Source of the DNA: a bacterium
Lineage (GTDB): Bacteria > Zhuqueibacterota > Zhuqueibacteria > Zhuqueibacterales > Zhuqueibacteraceae
Length of the DNA stretch: 64,000 bases
Direction of reading: 5' to 3'
Assembly (NCBI GenBank): GCA_023150945.1
Contig: JAKLJX010000017.1
Span: 96,939 to 160,938, forward strand
Below, in pieces: positions 45,486 through 55,775 of this stretch. The notes under the pieces were generated by a model. It saw only the letters and a list, made by a program, of their open reading frames with translations. It was not told where the DNA came from and did no database searches. Both the position numbers and the translations under genes were made by a program. Numbering within the stretch: the stretch's first letter is position 1; the number at the start of each line of letters is the position of its first letter.

Positions 45486-47689
45486 TCGCGCGGCCGCGGC
45501 ACGGCCTCGCTGCTCTCCGGCTCCAGCTTGGTGAAGCGCTGGGCGTATTCGTACAAGGCCTCCTGGGAGCGCACCGGTTTGCCCTCGGTTTTCCGGCGGA
45601 GGTTGGTGCTGTCGGGCAGCAGCACGCGCGTTTTGACGTTGTCCGCCATTTGCAGGTCGATGATGTCCTGTACCTGCTTTTGCAGCTCGGGATCGAGCAC
45701 CGGAAAGGCGACTTCCACGCGGCGGTCGAGGTTGCGCGTCATCCAATCGCCGCTGGAAAGGAAGTATTCCGGGTTGCCGTCGTTCTCGAAGCGGTAGATA
45801 CGCGCATGTTCGAGAAAGCGGTCGATGATGCTGATCACGGAAATGTTTTCGCTCAAGCCGGGCACGCCCGGTTTCAGGCTGCAGATGCCGCGCACCAGCA
45901 GTCGAATCGGCACGCCGGCGGCGCTCGCGGCATACAGCTCATTGATCATGTCGGCATCCACCAGTGAGTTCATCTTGGCGATGATCCCGGCCGGCTTGCC
46001 GGCGCGGGCATTTTCCGCTTCCCGGTGGATGCGGCTGACGAACGCGCCGCGCAGATAGTGCGGGGCAACCAGCAGATGCTTGAACGGCCGCGGCGTGAGA
46101 TCGCCGGTGAGCATGTCGAAGACGGTGGCGACTTCCTGGGTGATCTCCTCGCGCGCGGTGAGCATGCCGAGATCGCCGTAGATCTGCGCGGTTTTGTCGT
46201 TGTAGTTGCCGGTGCTGAGATGGCAATACAGGCGGATCATCCCCGCCTCCTTGCGCGCGATCATGGCGAGCTTGCAATGCGTCTTCAAGCGCGGCATGCC
46301 GTAGATGACGTGCACGCCGTGCTTTTCGAGTTTCTTGGCCCAGGAGATGTTGGCTTCCTCGTCGAAGCGCGCCTTGATCTCGACGATGGCGGTGACGTGC
46401 TTGCCCTTCTGCGCGGCGCGCGCCAGGGCCTTGGCGATTTCCGATTTGGCCGAAATGCGGTACAGCGTGATCTTGAGGGAGACCACGTTGGGATCATCCG
46501 CCGCCCGCTTCAGGAATTGTTCCACATAGCTGAAGCGCTGGTAGGGGTGATGCAGCAGCACGTCACGCTTGCGGATGACGGCGAAGAGATCGCGGTTCTT
46601 TTCCAGCACGGCAACCGGCAGCGGCGGCAGCGGGGGATACTGCAAATGCGGCGCGCTGAAGCCGGGGAACTGCATGAAATCGGAAAAGGAATGATAGCGG
46701 CCGCCGGGAAAAAGGTTGCTGGGGGAGAGCTTCAATTCATGCACGAAGGTATCGAGCACGCGCTGCGGCATCGCCGGGTCATAGAGAAAACGCGTTGCCG
46801 GCGCTTTGCGGCGCTGGATCAGGCTCTTCTCGATGGTGACGAGCAGATCGTAGGCTTCCTCCTCCACGTAATCCAGCTCGGCGTCCCGCACGACTTTGAT
46901 GGCATAGCAGCCCAGCACTTGTTCGCCCGGAAAAATCTCGTTGAGATTCAGGCGAATAATGTCATCCAGCCGGATGACGTACTTCTTGTCGTCCTCCGAG
47001 GGCAATTGCACGAACCGGCCCAGCGCCTGTGAGGGAATCAGCACCAGCGCCAGCCGCAGCGAGAGTTTCTTCTTCGATTTCTTGCGATGCGCCAGTTCCA
47101 CGCAGAAGTACAGCGTCTTGTTGTGCAGGCTGGGGAAGGGATGAGTGTAGTCGATGGTGAGCGGCGTGAGCAGAGGCTTGACGTTGCTTTGGAAGTATTT
47201 GCCGGCAAACGCCACCTGCTTGGCGCTGGCGCTCTTTTCATCAACCAGCAGGATGCCGGCGCGCTGCAATGCCGGCAGGATTTGTTCCTGAAAGCATTGG
47301 CCCATGCGTTCATGCGCCCGATTGACGCGCTCAGAGATCGCCGCCATCACCTGCGCCGGCGCCAATCCGTCCGGGCCGGGCACCGTTACTCCTGCTTCGA
47401 TCTGCCGCCGGATGGTCGCCACGCGCACCATGAAAAACTCATCGAGGTTCGAAGCAAAGATGGCGAGAAACTTCACCCGCTCGAGAATCGGCACGGTTTC
47501 ATCCTGCGCTTCTTCCAGCACGCGCGCATTGAACTCCAGCCAGCTCAGATCGCGGTTGTTCATGCGTTGTTGCGCCAGCGCCGCTTCGGCGGTCGCGCTG
47601 ACGAGTTGGCCGTTGTCGGCGTTTGCGGCGAGCTTCGGCGCCGACAGCACGCTGTCGTCTTGAGCTTCAGATCGTAGGGAAGTGTTCAT
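45482..47689 (-). CDS. ppk1: polyphosphate kinase 1
   Basis: About 735 residues, slightly longer than usual because of a 40-residue N-terminal extension. The family core starts NNRDLSWLEFNARVLEEAQD. The catalytic loop has the phospho-His region LKTHCKLAMIARKE and the second His in YCHLSTGNYNDKTAQIYGD. The ASNLDEFFMVR and SLKITLYRIS blocks are typical. It reversibly transfers the ATP gamma-phosphate to polyphosphate. Start ATG 47689; ATG 47563 (MNNRDLS) is an alternative. Its TAA stop lies inside the TTAA that also ends the convergent methyltransferase gene. No ppx is nearby. Confidence 0.94.
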   Translation of the reverse strand: MNTSLRSEAQDDSVLSAPKLAANADNGQLVSATAEAALAQQRMNNRDLSWLEFNARVLEEAQDETVPILERVKFLAIFASNLDEFFMVRVATIRRQIEAGVTVPGPDGLAPAQVMAAISERVNRAHERMGQCFQEQILPALQRAGILLVDEKSASAKQVAFAGKYFQSNVKPLLTPLTIDYTHPFPSLHNKTLYFCVELAHRKKSKKKLSLRLALVLIPSQALGRFVQLPSEDDKKYVIRLDDIIRLNLNEIFPGEQVLGCYAIKVVRDAELDYVEEEAYDLLVTIEKSLIQRRKAPATRFLYDPAMPQRVLDTFVHELKLSPSNLFPGGRYHSFSDFMQFPGFSAPHLQYPPLPPLPVAVLEKNRDLFAVIRKRDVLLHHPYQRFSYVEQFLKRAADDPNVVSLKITLYRISAKSEIAKALARAAQKGKHVTAIVEIKARFDEEANISWAKKLEKHGVHVIYGMPRLKTHCKLAMIARKEAGMIRLYCHLSTGNYNDKTAQIYGDLGMLTAREEITQEVATVFDMLTGDLTPRPFKHLLVAPHYLRGAFVSRIHREAENARAGKPAGIIAKMNSLVDADMINELYAASAAGVPIRLLVRGICSLKPGVPGLSENISVISIIDRFLEHARIYRFENDGNPEYFLSSGDWMTRNLDRRVEVAFPVLDPELQKQVQDIIDLQMADNVKTRVLLPDSTNLRRKTEGKPVRSQEALYEYAQRFTKLEPESSEAVPRPRD

Positions 47690-47901
47690 AGCAGAGTCCG
47701 CCTTCAGCGATTGCAGCCCGGAACCCCCGGCACAGCGCCCCCATGAAAGCCAATTCCGCGCTGAAAAGCAACTGGAAATATCGGGCGGAAAACACGACCA
47801 GCGCTTGTGTTGGCGGAAAAAATTTGTTACACTATCCGCCACTTTCAGCCCCGCGATGCCGTCTGTCGCACCCATGCCGAACCAACGGAGAGAGAGAACC
47901 C

Positions 47902-49164
47902 ATGCCCCCTGCGCACGCCGTCACCTGGCGCAACGGTTTCAAATCCGCCTTTTGGATTGCCAACGTGCTGGAGCTGTTCGAGCGTTTTGCCTTTTATGGC
48001 TCAAAGGCCGTGCTCGCCGTTTATCTCGCCAATACCATCGGCCTGGGCGCGCAGACCGCCGGTAGTCTGGCCGGGCTTTATTCCGGACTGATTTTCTCGC
48101 TGCCGATTATCGCCGGAACTTTCGTCGATCGCTACGGTTTCCGCCGCACGCTCATGGCCTGCTTCGCGATGTTCTCGCTCGGTTATTTTCTCATCGGCTT
48201 GGGCGGCATGTCCGCCGGCCAGGGCCTGGTGCAGGCGCTCGGCAAGACCGGCTACATCACCTCGGTGCTGGTTCTCACCGCGATCGGCGGCTCGCTGATC
48301 AAGCCCTGCATCGTGGGTACGGTCGCAAAAACCTCCCATCCCGACGTCAAGGCGCTGGGCTATTCGATCTATTACACCCTGGTCAACTTTGGCGGCGCGG
48401 TCGGCCCGATTCTCGCCCTGCAAGTGCGCGAAGGCCTGGGCATCGAGTACGTGCTGGTGATGTCTTCGCTCGTATCGCTGCTGCTGCTGTTGGGCACCTT
48501 CCTTTTCTTCAAAGAGCCGGAAGTCGAGCCAATCGGCGGCAACCCGCGAACCCTGGGCCAGGTCTTTCGTGACATGCTGCTGGTTTTCGGCAATTTTCGC
48601 TTCATCAGCTTCCTGGTGATCTTCTCCGGCTTTTGGATCATGTTCTGGCAGATTTTTTACTCCTTCCCGTTTTATGTCACGGATGTGCTCCAATTTCCGC
48701 GTTTCGAGTTGATGGAAACCATCGATGCGTGGACCATCATTTTGGTGGGCGTGCCCATGACCGCGCTGGTGAAGAAGTGGCGGCCGATCACTGCCATGAC
48801 CCTGGGCTTTGCCCTGGCCAGCTTTTCCTGGTTGATCGTTGCCGGCTCGCCGACGGTGATGGCGGCCATTGTCGGCATCGCGCTGTTCGCCTTTGGCGAG
48901 GCCACGCAAGCGCCGCGCTTCTACGAATACGTGGCCGGCCTCGCACCCAAAGACCAGGTGGGCACGTTCATGGGATTTGCCTTCCTGCCGGTGGCCATCG
49001 GATCGTTTGTCGGCGGGCCGCTCGGCGGCTGGCTGGTGCAGCATTATTTGCGCGACACTATGAACCCGGCGATGATGTGGTACATCGTCGCCGCCGTCGG
49101 CTTCGTTTCCACCGCTTTGATGCTGCTCTACAACAAGTTCTTTGCCCCGCGCGAGGCGAGTTGA
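47902..49164 (+). CDS. POT/PTR2-like MFS transporter
   Basis: About 420 residues with 11-12 transmembrane helices. The N-terminal VLELFERFAFYGSKAVLAVYL is the helix-1 pattern of proton-dependent oligopeptide transporters (ExxERFxYY type). It is followed by AGTFVDRYGFRRTLMACFAM and an IGGSLIKPCIVGTVAKT segment. It may import di- or tripeptides with protons, but POT identity is partial and another substrate is possible. GGAGAGAGAG precedes ATG 47902. It is divergent from ppk1 across a gap of about 210 bases. Confidence 0.8.
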   Translation: MPPAHAVTWRNGFKSAFWIANVLELFERFAFYGSKAVLAVYLANTIGLGAQTAGSLAGLYSGLIFSLPIIAGTFVDRYGFRRTLMACFAMFSLGYFLIGLGGMSAGQGLVQALGKTGYITSVLVLTAIGGSLIKPCIVGTVAKTSHPDVKALGYSIYYTLVNFGGAVGPILALQVREGLGIEYVLVMSSLVSLLLLLGTFLFFKEPEVEPIGGNPRTLGQVFRDMLLVFGNFRFISFLVIFSGFWIMFWQIFYSFPFYVTDVLQFPRFELMETIDAWTIILVGVPMTALVKKWRPITAMTLGFALASFSWLIVAGSPTVMAAIVGIALFAFGEATQAPRFYEYVAGLAPKDQVGTFMGFAFLPVAIGSFVGGPLGGWLVQHYLRDTMNPAMMWYIVAAVGFVSTALMLLYNKFFAPREAS

Positions 49165-49237
49165 GTTTGATGCAGGTTCGCTGCAAGCAATTTGTCTGCC
49201 GGCAGGTGCTGCCCGGGCAGGAAGGAGAACGGTCGCC

Positions 49238-50386
49238 GTGCTCAATCATGAAACCATGACCGATACGGAGCTGTTGCGTGCGACCACCATTTCCAAAGAC
49301 AACTACAGCGCAGTTTCGCTCGCGGCCCTTGCCGGTGAGATGGCCCGCCGAGGTTTGGATGCCATTCAGCTCTTGAGCCGCGTGCAGCTTGCCGGCGATG
49401 AAGGCGAAACCCAAGCCTGCACGATCGCGGCGGCACTTGCCAAAATCACCGCTGAAACTGAGCTGTGGAAACCGCTGATGTTCACCAATGCCGTGGGCGA
49501 GCAATTGATTCTGCAGCGACAATTGTCCTTTTGGAATGCGGATTTCCTGGATCAGGAGGATTACCAGCATTCCTTTCTGCTGCAAGATGTCGAGCAGGCG
49601 CGCGAATTGTTCCGGGCGTTTGCGCAGCTCGCAACCGCGGCGGTGGCGGTGTTGGCGGAATTCCATTTGGATGAATGGGAGACGGTGCTGCAGTCCAACT
49701 CGCACGTCCGCCTGGAGAATGTGAGCCGGGCGCTCACGGCAGCGGCGGTGGCCCATGTGGTCAAGCCGGGTGAGGGAGCTTCCTTCTACCTGCTGGTGCC
49801 GGCGCAGGCCTTTGCGCCGGCGTGTGCCGTGGTCGAAGGTCTCGATCAACGCCGCGCCGCGCTGGAAGCGGCAATCGACAAGCTGCCGCCACGCGGCCGG
49901 GAAGAGCAGCGACTCGAGTTGTACGATCAATTGCTGCCGCTCACGGAAGAACGCGCCGTGCTGCAATTCAACCGCGGCGTGCTACTCTTTGAACTGGGCC
50001 GCAGCGAGGCGGCGGCGGCCGCCTTCGGGGAGGCCGTGGGAGCGGACCTCGCCGTACTGCAGGAACAGGACTGTCTGGACGATTTGGAGCATTATCTTGA
50101 GAATCTGTCTGCCCGTCTGCCGGCCCATGTTGAGATGCTGCACAGTCTGGCCGTGGTCAAAGTTTTCAAACAACGCGATGAAGAGGCGACGCTGCTCTAC
50201 GACAGGATTCTCGCGCACTGTCCGGAGGATGCCATCGCCCACTTGAATCTGGGATATCTTTTGCACGCGGAGCCCGCGCAAAGCCACCGCGCCCTCGCCC
50301 ATTTCAAGCGTTACCTGGAGCTGGTGCCGCAGGCCGAGGACCGCACCCTCATCGAGCGACTTGTGGCCGAGTTCAACCGGGAGTAA
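49238..50386 (+). CDS. cytoplasmic TPR-type helical protein of unknown function
   Basis: About 382 residues. The N-terminal 200 residues are an all-helical region I do not recognise (DTELLRATTISKDNYSAVSL, LAALAGEMARRGLDAIQLLS), without a signal peptide. The C-terminal half has TPR-like repeats (AVLQFNRGVLLFELGRSEAA; AIAHLNLGYLLHAEPAQSHR). GTG 49238 is about 10 bases after GGAG; ATG 49256 is a reasonable alternative. Its stop is only 4 bases before the NlpC/P60 lipoprotein start, so the two are probably coupled. Confidence 0.7.
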   Translation: MLNHETMTDTELLRATTISKDNYSAVSLAALAGEMARRGLDAIQLLSRVQLAGDEGETQACTIAAALAKITAETELWKPLMFTNAVGEQLILQRQLSFWNADFLDQEDYQHSFLLQDVEQARELFRAFAQLATAAVAVLAEFHLDEWETVLQSNSHVRLENVSRALTAAAVAHVVKPGEGASFYLLVPAQAFAPACAVVEGLDQRRAALEAAIDKLPPRGREEQRLELYDQLLPLTEERAVLQFNRGVLLFELGRSEAAAAAFGEAVGADLAVLQEQDCLDDLEHYLENLSARLPAHVEMLHSLAVVKVFKQRDEEATLLYDRILAHCPEDAIAHLNLGYLLHAEPAQSHRALAHFKRYLELVPQAEDRTLIERLVAEFNRE

Positions 50387-50390
50387 GATC

Positions 50391-51599
50391 ATGCCGCCAT
50401 TTTTGCCTTCGCTGCGCCGATCTGGTGCGGTGCTGTTGATTGCGTTGCTGTTCGGGATGGGATGCAAGCGCCTGGAGAAAGATCTGCCGCCGGCGGTGAC
50501 CGAGGCGATCAAGAGTGTGCAGGAAAAACACTGTCCGGACCGGCGGCTCTGCGTCTTCAATGTGCAAGTCGTCATGCTCGGCGCCAATCTCAAGCTCATC
50601 GGTGAACTGTCCGACACGGCGACGCGCAATGAACTGGTGGCGGCAGTGAAACAGGCCGCGCCCAACTTCAAGGTCGAGGAAGAAATTCGGCTGTTGCCGG
50701 ACGAGACGCTGGGCGGCAGGCGCTTTGCGATCGTGCGCACCGCGGTCGCCAACATGCGCAGCCAGCCGGAACACGAGGCCGAGTTGTCCAACCAGCTTCT
50801 CATGGGCAGCCTGCTGGCGCTGCTCAAGAAGGAACGCGGCTGGTATTACGCGCAGACGGAAGACGGCTATCTCGGGTGGCTGCCCTCCGGCTCGCTCGAA
50901 GTCGTGACGCAAGCAGGCCTCGATGCCTGGCTTGCCGCCGAGTTGGTGGCGTTCAATCGTCTGGATGGCCACGTGCATCTCGAACCCAAGACCAGTGCCC
51001 TTCCCCTGACTGCGCTGGTGTGGGGCTGCACCCTGCGCCGGTTGGAAACGATCGAGCCCAAAGCCGGTGCGGGCAAACAGAAATGGGTGAAGGTGGAATT
51101 GCCCGACGGCCGCCAGGGATTTCTCGAGGCGGAATTGCTCAGTGAGCGCGACAAAGTCTTCCTGACCACACCCGGCTCCGCCCAGGCGGTGGTGGCAACC
51201 GCGCAGAAGTTTCTCGGCGTGCCCTATCTCTGGGGCGGGTCCTCACCCAACGGATTCGATTGTTCCGGCTTCACACAAATGGTGTTTCGTCTGAACGGCG
51301 TGGCGCTGCTGCGCGATGCCAGCCAACAGGCGCGCCAGGGCGTGGCCGTGGCGCCAGGCAATGATTTCGAAAATCTGCAGCCCGGCGATCTGCTCTTCTT
51401 CGGCGAGACAGCAGGCAGGATCAGCCACGTCGCGATCTCGCTGGGCGGGCCGCGCTTCATTCACGCCTCGGATTTCGTTCAAATCAACAGTCTTGCGGAA
51501 AACGACGACGACTATTCCGCCTATCGCCGCGAGACGTTTCAATTTGCCAGGCGGCACACCACACTCAAAACACCGCCGGCGCCCACCGGTCATGATTGA
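50391..51599 (+). CDS. SH3b-NlpC/P60 cell-wall peptidase, probable lipoprotein
   Basis: About 402 residues. The signal ends LLIALLFGMGCKRLEK with a plausible lipobox Cys25. A BON-like or unassigned region (about 30-105) is followed by two SH3b-like domains (about 115-170 and 190-255; AVANMRSQPEHEAEL, GYLGWLPSGSLEV). The NlpC/P60 domain (about 270-400) has the catalytic Cys in NGFDCSGFTQMVF (near 291), His in ISHVAISLGG and a third polar residue in RFIHASDFV. Such enzymes cut D-gamma-glutamyl-diaminopimelate links in peptidoglycan. GGGAG precedes ATG 50391. It lies about 120 bases before the CHASE2 activator gene. Confidence 0.88.
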   Translation: MPPFLPSLRRSGAVLLIALLFGMGCKRLEKDLPPAVTEAIKSVQEKHCPDRRLCVFNVQVVMLGANLKLIGELSDTATRNELVAAVKQAAPNFKVEEEIRLLPDETLGGRRFAIVRTAVANMRSQPEHEAELSNQLLMGSLLALLKKERGWYYAQTEDGYLGWLPSGSLEVVTQAGLDAWLAAELVAFNRLDGHVHLEPKTSALPLTALVWGCTLRRLETIEPKAGAGKQKWVKVELPDGRQGFLEAELLSERDKVFLTTPGSAQAVVATAQKFLGVPYLWGGSSPNGFDCSGFTQMVFRLNGVALLRDASQQARQGVAVAPGNDFENLQPGDLLFFGETAGRISHVAISLGGPRFIHASDFVQINSLAENDDDYSAYRRETFQFARRHTTLKTPPAPTGHD

Positions 51600-51717
51600 A
51601 GCGCTGCTGCGCCGGATTTGGGCTTCCTCATTCCCGAAAAAGCCACGACTTCACCCGCCCGCCTGCCGAAGCGAGGCGGCCGGGCGGTGAGTGCCGGGAC
51701 ATTTGCTTGCGCCTGCC

Positions 51718-54330
51718 ATGATGCCGCACACCTTTCGCAAGATAAGCGCACACCCCGCGGTCATGCTCAGCATTATCGCGATGTGCTTCAGTGTTTTGGC
51801 TCTCATGCCGTTTGCCTGGCGGAAAAATGCGGAAGAGGCCGTGGTCGATCTGCAATTTCGGCTGCGGGGCGAACGGCCGCTTTCGGATAAAATTGTCCTG
51901 GTTTATCTCGGCGCAGAAGACGTGCAGGCGCTGGGCGGCTGGCCGATCACGCGTGACTACTACGGCTATCTCCTGCACGGCTTGAGCCGCGCCCGCGCGC
52001 AGGCCGTGGGCATCGACATTCTCTTTGATCGCAGCGATCGCCACTATCCCGAATTCGACACCCTGCTCGCCGACTTCATGCGTTCCTCCGGCAACGTCTG
52101 CCTGCCGCTGGCGTTTGCGGAACTGACACCCGCGGATTCCGCCGCCGGCGCAAGCCGCAACCTGCCGCCCCAGCTCGCGACCGGCCGCGCGGCTCTCCTG
52201 CCCCTGCCGGCATTCCGCGCCAATGCCGCGGCATTGGGATTCAGCAACTTCGCCAGCGCCGGCATCATTCGCAAGACCCCGCTGGTGCTGCGGCAGGGTG
52301 ACACGCTGAGCTATGCCTTTGGTTTTGAATTGGCGCGGCTTTACTTGGGGATTGCGGCCGACTCCGTGCAAACTACCTCGCGGGCGGTGCGGCTGGCCGG
52401 CGCCAAATCGGCGCGCCGCGAGATCCCGCTCGATTCTGCCGGCCGGCTGCGGCTCAATCATTTCGGCAGTGTCGATCACGTCACGGCCCTGAGTTTTGTC
52501 GATCTCCTGCGGCGTTTCAGCAGTGCGCCGGATTCCCTTGATTTCAGCGGCAAAATCGTGCTGGTGGCCGCCACGGCGCCGGGATTGCCCGTGCTCAAGG
52601 CCACGCCGCTCGCCGAGGCCTTGCCGGCCGCGTTGATTCATGCGACGATCGCAGAGAACCTCATCGAACAAAATTTCCTGCGCGAGGCGCCCGCACTGGT
52701 GCAGGTGGTGATGATTGCGCTGCTGGTGCTGGCAGCCTCGTGGATCGGCCGCTCCCGCCACGCGGCAACGATTCTCGTTCTCAGTCTGGCGGTGCTGGCC
52801 ATTCTTGCGCTGCGCGCCGTAATTCTTTTTCGCACGGCCCATCTCATCGTGCCGGTGTTGATGCCGGCGCTGGCTTATCTCACCGCGATCGCATTCCTCG
52901 GCATTCGTCGCCAGCAGGCGCGGCAGGTACAGTCTGGTGAAGTGCAGCGCCTGTTGCAGCAGCAAATCGCTGCCAAAGAAACCGAGCTGACGCAAGCGCA
53001 AGCCCGGTTGCAGGAGGCGCAGCAGCAATTGCAGGAGGAAACGGCAGCCTCGGCGCAAACGCGGCAGCTTGCGGAGGCGCGCCGCAATGCGATTCTCGCG
53101 CTCGAGAAGCAACTGCGTGATTTGCAGAATTACAGCATTGCCGCGGAACCGGTCCGCGCCACGCCCTCGCCGGAGATCATTCACGCCGCCGGCAGCCCGC
53201 TGGCGCGTGTGCTGGCCACGGTTGCGAAAGTCGCCGCGGAAAACCTCCCGGTGCTGATCATGGGCGAAACCGGCAGCGGCAAGGAATTGATCGCGCGCGC
53301 GATTCACCGCGCCGGGCCGCACCCGCATGCGCCGTTTGTTGCGGTCAATTGCAGCGCACTGCCCGAAACGCTGTTGGAGAGCGAGCTGTTTGGCCATGAG
53401 AAAGGCAGCTTCACCGGCGCGCAAGCGCGACGGCGCGGCCGCTTCGAACTGGCGGAAGGCGGCACGATCTTTCTCGATGAAATCACCGAAACCACGCCGG
53501 CGCTGCAGGCCAGGCTGCTGCGCGTGTTGCAGGACGGCACCTTCGAGCGGCTGGGCGGCGAGCAAACCCTGCATGCCAGCGTGCGCGTCATTGCCGCCTG
53601 CAACCGGGATCTGCCGGCGGAAGTCGCGAGCGGCCGCTTTCGCGCCGATTTGTTTTATCGCCTCAATGGCTTTCCGCTCACGCTGCCGCCGCTGCGCGAG
53701 AGAAAGGAAGACATTCCGCTGCTGGCCGCGCATTTCCTGACCAAGCACGGCCATCATTCCGTGCGCGGGTTCTCCGAGGCGGCGATGGCCGGCCTGCAGG
53801 CCCATACCTGGCCCGGCAACGTGCGCGAGCTGGAGAACCTCGTGCGCCGCGCGGCGATTCTGGCGCGCAGTGAAGGCCGTGATTTGATCCAAGCCAGTGA
53901 CTTGCCCAAAGAACTTGCCGAGCCGCCGGCAGAGGCCACTACGGCAGTGCTCTACAAACCGCTCGACGCGCAGATTCTGGAAATGCTGCGCCGCTTGCGC
54001 TTTTCACGCGCCGCCATCAGCCAGACGGCCAAGGCGCTGGGTAACCGTGATCGCGGCACGATCACCGAATATTTTCGCGGTATTTGTTTTGAGAATTTGG
54101 TTCAGGCGGGATTTGAAGTGCGGGCCGCGGCGCAAGCCATCGCCGCCACTGCTGACGCCGAAGTGATTGGCCGCGTACAGGCCAAGATCGAGGAGTATTT
54201 GAAGAATATCCCTGCCGGCGCCACGCCGGCTTCCTCTTCTTCTCTATTCAAAGGATTGCCGCAGAAATATCGGCCTTATTTGCAGCAAGTGATGGAACAG
54301 CGCAGCCGCTTCGGCAAAACTCCAAGCTGA
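51718..54330 (+). CDS. CHASE2-coiled coil-AAA+ sigma54-dependent transcription activator
   Basis: About 870 residues. One N-terminal helix (about 15-32), then an extracytoplasmic CHASE2 domain (about 35-320; [20 protein letters not shown]), three transmembrane helices (about 335-405) and a Gln-rich coiled coil (about 410-470). The AAA+ module has Walker A GETGSGKE (near 515), a GSFTGA sigma54 loop (in [14 protein letters not shown]) and Walker [12 protein letters not shown]. The C-terminus ([20 protein letters not shown] onward) is not a plain Fis HTH. It should sense an envelope signal and open sigma54 promoters. A -24/-12 site lies 1.4 kb downstream. Starts at 51691 (GTG) or 51721 are possible. 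Confidence 0.88.
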   Translation: MMPHTFRKISAHPAVMLSIIAMCFSVLALMPFAWRKNAEEAVVDLQFRLRGERPLSDKIVLVYLGAEDVQALGGWPITRDYYGYLLHGLSRARAQAVGIDILFDRSDRHYPEFDTLLADFMRSSGNVCLPLAFAELTPADSAAGASRNLPPQLATGRAALLPLPAFRANAAALGFSNFASAGIIRKTPLVLRQGDTLSYAFGFELARLYLGIAADSVQTTSRAVRLAGAKSARREIPLDSAGRLRLNHFGSVDHVTALSFVDLLRRFSSAPDSLDFSGKIVLVAATAPGLPVLKATPLAEALPAALIHATIAENLIEQNFLREAPALVQVVMIALLVLAASWIGRSRHAATILVLSLAVLAILALRAVILFRTAHLIVPVLMPALAYLTAIAFLGIRRQQARQVQSGEVQRLLQQQIAAKETELTQAQARLQEAQQQLQEETAASAQTRQLAEARRNAILALEKQLRDLQNYSIAAEPVRATPSPEIIHAAGSPLARVLATVAKVAAENLPVLIMGETGSGKELIARAIHRAGPHPHAPFVAVNCSALPETLLESELFGHEKGSFTGAQARRRGRFELAEGGTIFLDEITETTPALQARLLRVLQDGTFERLGGEQTLHASVRVIAACNRDLPAEVASGRFRADLFYRLNGFPLTLPPLRERKEDIPLLAAHFLTKHGHHSVRGFSEAAMAGLQAHTWPGNVRELENLVRRAAILARSEGRDLIQASDLPKELAEPPAEATTAVLYKPLDAQILEMLRRLRFSRAAISQTAKALGNRDRGTITEYFRGICFENLVQAGFEVRAAAQAIAATADAEVIGRVQAKIEEYLKNIPAGATPASSSSLFKGLPQKYRPYLQQVMEQRSRFGKTPS

Positions 54331-54424
54331 GCACCGCTGCCGCGCAGCCGGCTCGCAGCCGCTGCCACCCTCCGAATTGCATTTCCACTGAAATCCAGTT
54401 GGCCGGCCGAGCCGGGGCTTGCGC

Positions 54425-54447
54425 GCAACTCCCGCCGCGGGAGTTGC
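54425..54447. terminator. hairpin between convergent genes
   Basis: GCAACTCCCG and CGGGAGTTGC form a perfect 10-bp stem with a CCG loop between the stops at 54330 (+) and 54452 (-). It has the same loop as the hairpin at 7012-7040 and likewise lacks a strong T-run. Confidence 0.6.
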
Positions 54448-54451
54448 ATGC

Positions 54452-55045
54452 TCAGGGCTTGCTGGCCAGAATCTGCACCACTGCGCTGCGGCCGCGATGC
54501 AGCAATCCTTCCTGCACCTCGCGTTCAATCTCGCGCGCAATGTGAAAGTCCAGGCCGCGCAACTCGTCCGACAAGGTTGGAAGATCCATCAATAGCTCGA
54601 TGGTGGCAGGCCCGCCGGTTTTGTATTGCAACTGTGCCGGGGTGTAGGCTTCCAGCACAAACATGCCGCCGGGCTGTAATCCCTCCACCACGCGGCGATG
54701 CAGCGGCGCCCGCACTGCGCGGGGCAGATGCGCGAAGATCGCAATCACTGCGCTCCAGGCCTCGCGTGCGATGACGAATTCCGCCAGGTCGGCGCAAACC
54801 GTTTCCACTTTCACCTCGCGCTGCTGCGCCAGGCGCTGGAGCTTGGCCAAGCCCACTGCCGACGAATCCACCGCGACGACTTCAAAGCCCTGCTCCGCGA
54901 GAAACACGGCATTGCGGCCTTCACCTTCGGCCAAGCACAACACTCTGCCGGCCGGCAGGCGCTGCCACACGGAATCGAGAAAGTCGTTGGCCTGTGTGCC
55001 GTAGACGTAATCGGCAACGCTGTAGCGCTGATCCCATTGGTTCAT
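54452..55045 (-). CDS. class I SAM-dependent methyltransferase (TehB-like)
   Basis: 197 residues. It begins WDQRYSVADYVYGTQANDFL, followed by SAM motif I VLCLAEGEGRNAVFLAEQGF (ExGxGRN), VVAVDSSAVGLAKLQRLA and FAHLPRAVRAPLHRRVVE. GGMFVLEAYTPAQLQYKTGG is also present. This pattern fits the TehB/thiopurine-type small-molecule methyltransferase group of the cytoplasm. The substrate is unknown, and tellurite resistance should not be assumed. It lies 45 bases downstream of the DUF1353-like gene on the same strand. Confidence 0.85.
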   Translation of the reverse strand: MNQWDQRYSVADYVYGTQANDFLDSVWQRLPAGRVLCLAEGEGRNAVFLAEQGFEVVAVDSSAVGLAKLQRLAQQREVKVETVCADLAEFVIAREAWSAVIAIFAHLPRAVRAPLHRRVVEGLQPGGMFVLEAYTPAQLQYKTGGPATIELLMDLPTLSDELRGLDFHIAREIEREVQEGLLHRGRSAVVQILASKP

Positions 55046-55090
55046 CGCCGGCTCACCATTCTGCGGGAAACGAGGACGCGCTGCCTGTCT

Positions 55091-55513
55091 TCATGGCGCG
55101 GCAATGATTTTGACCTCCGGCTCGTTTCGCGGTTTGGCATTGAGAAAGCCGAACAGGCGCACTCCCAGGAACACGTACCAAGCGCGAAAGGCAGTCATGC
55201 CGTCTGCGCGGCAGCACTCGCGCAGGATTTCGTCCGCGCGCTTGCGGTAGACTTTGTCGTCGAGCGCGCGCAGCCGCATCAACTGATAGAGGGCATCGTG
55301 GACCAGCGAGCCGCGCATGAAGTTCTTGGTGTCGAAGGTCGGGCCGCTGGGGCCGTCCCACGCGTAGGCTTTGCGCACGATCAGCAGGCCGTCGCGGTGC
55401 AGCTCGAGGAATCTGAGTAGGATGTCTTCGGCCGGCTTGATGTCGATCTCTTGCTGGTATTCCTCCATGAGCTGATATTTGTAATGCGTGAGTTTGCGGT
55501 AGTAGGTCTTCAC
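55091..55513 (-). CDS. DUF1353-like protein
   Basis: 140 residues. The central part AYAWDGPSGPTFDTKNFMRG followed by SLVHDALYQLMRLRAL resembles DUF1353, a small family of unknown function common in phages and bacteria. There is no signal peptide or membrane segment. A conserved Cys pair (ECCRADG) lies near residue 105. The start ATG 55513 follows AAGGAG (on the minus strand, in the sequence that reads CTCCTTTGAG on the plus strand). It probably forms a two-gene unit with the methyltransferase. Confidence 0.65.
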   Translation of the reverse strand: MKTYYRKLTHYKYQLMEEYQQEIDIKPAEDILLRFLELHRDGLLIVRKAYAWDGPSGPTFDTKNFMRGSLVHDALYQLMRLRALDDKVYRKRADEILRECCRADGMTAFRAWYVFLGVRLFGFLNAKPRNEPEVKIIAAP

Positions 55514-55673
55514 GGCAGTCTCCTTTGAGGGCTGAAGATTGCGAGAGCTTGGTGACCAGGCTCGATCGCGGTTTCAGGGTGATCGTTTGTTCGAGACAGC
55601 ACGGTCGGCCAATTTAGCAGGCCGGCCGAATGATGCAAGCCATTTCTAAAGACACCGGCGCCGCTCTTTTCCC

Positions 55674-55688
55674 GCGGAATAATTCCGC
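55674..55688. promoter_or_regulatory. palindrome, candidate activator-binding site
   Basis: GCGGAAT-A-ATTCCGC has 7-bp arms about one hundred bases upstream of the -24/-12 promoter, the usual place for a sigma54 enhancer. A further TTCCGCATT-like half site follows at 55701-55709. Confidence 0.42.
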
Positions 55689-55775
55689 ATTCGCCCGTAG
55701 TTTCCGCATTTCCAACCATTCTCTCTTTCCCTGCAATTCTCTGGAATCATTCGAATTGAAGCGCTACGGCAAAAC

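Noticed and set aside
51628..53892. 754-residue minus-strand open frame
   Set aside because: Antisense to the CHASE2-AAA+ gene, whose motifs are unambiguous; no motif in this frame.
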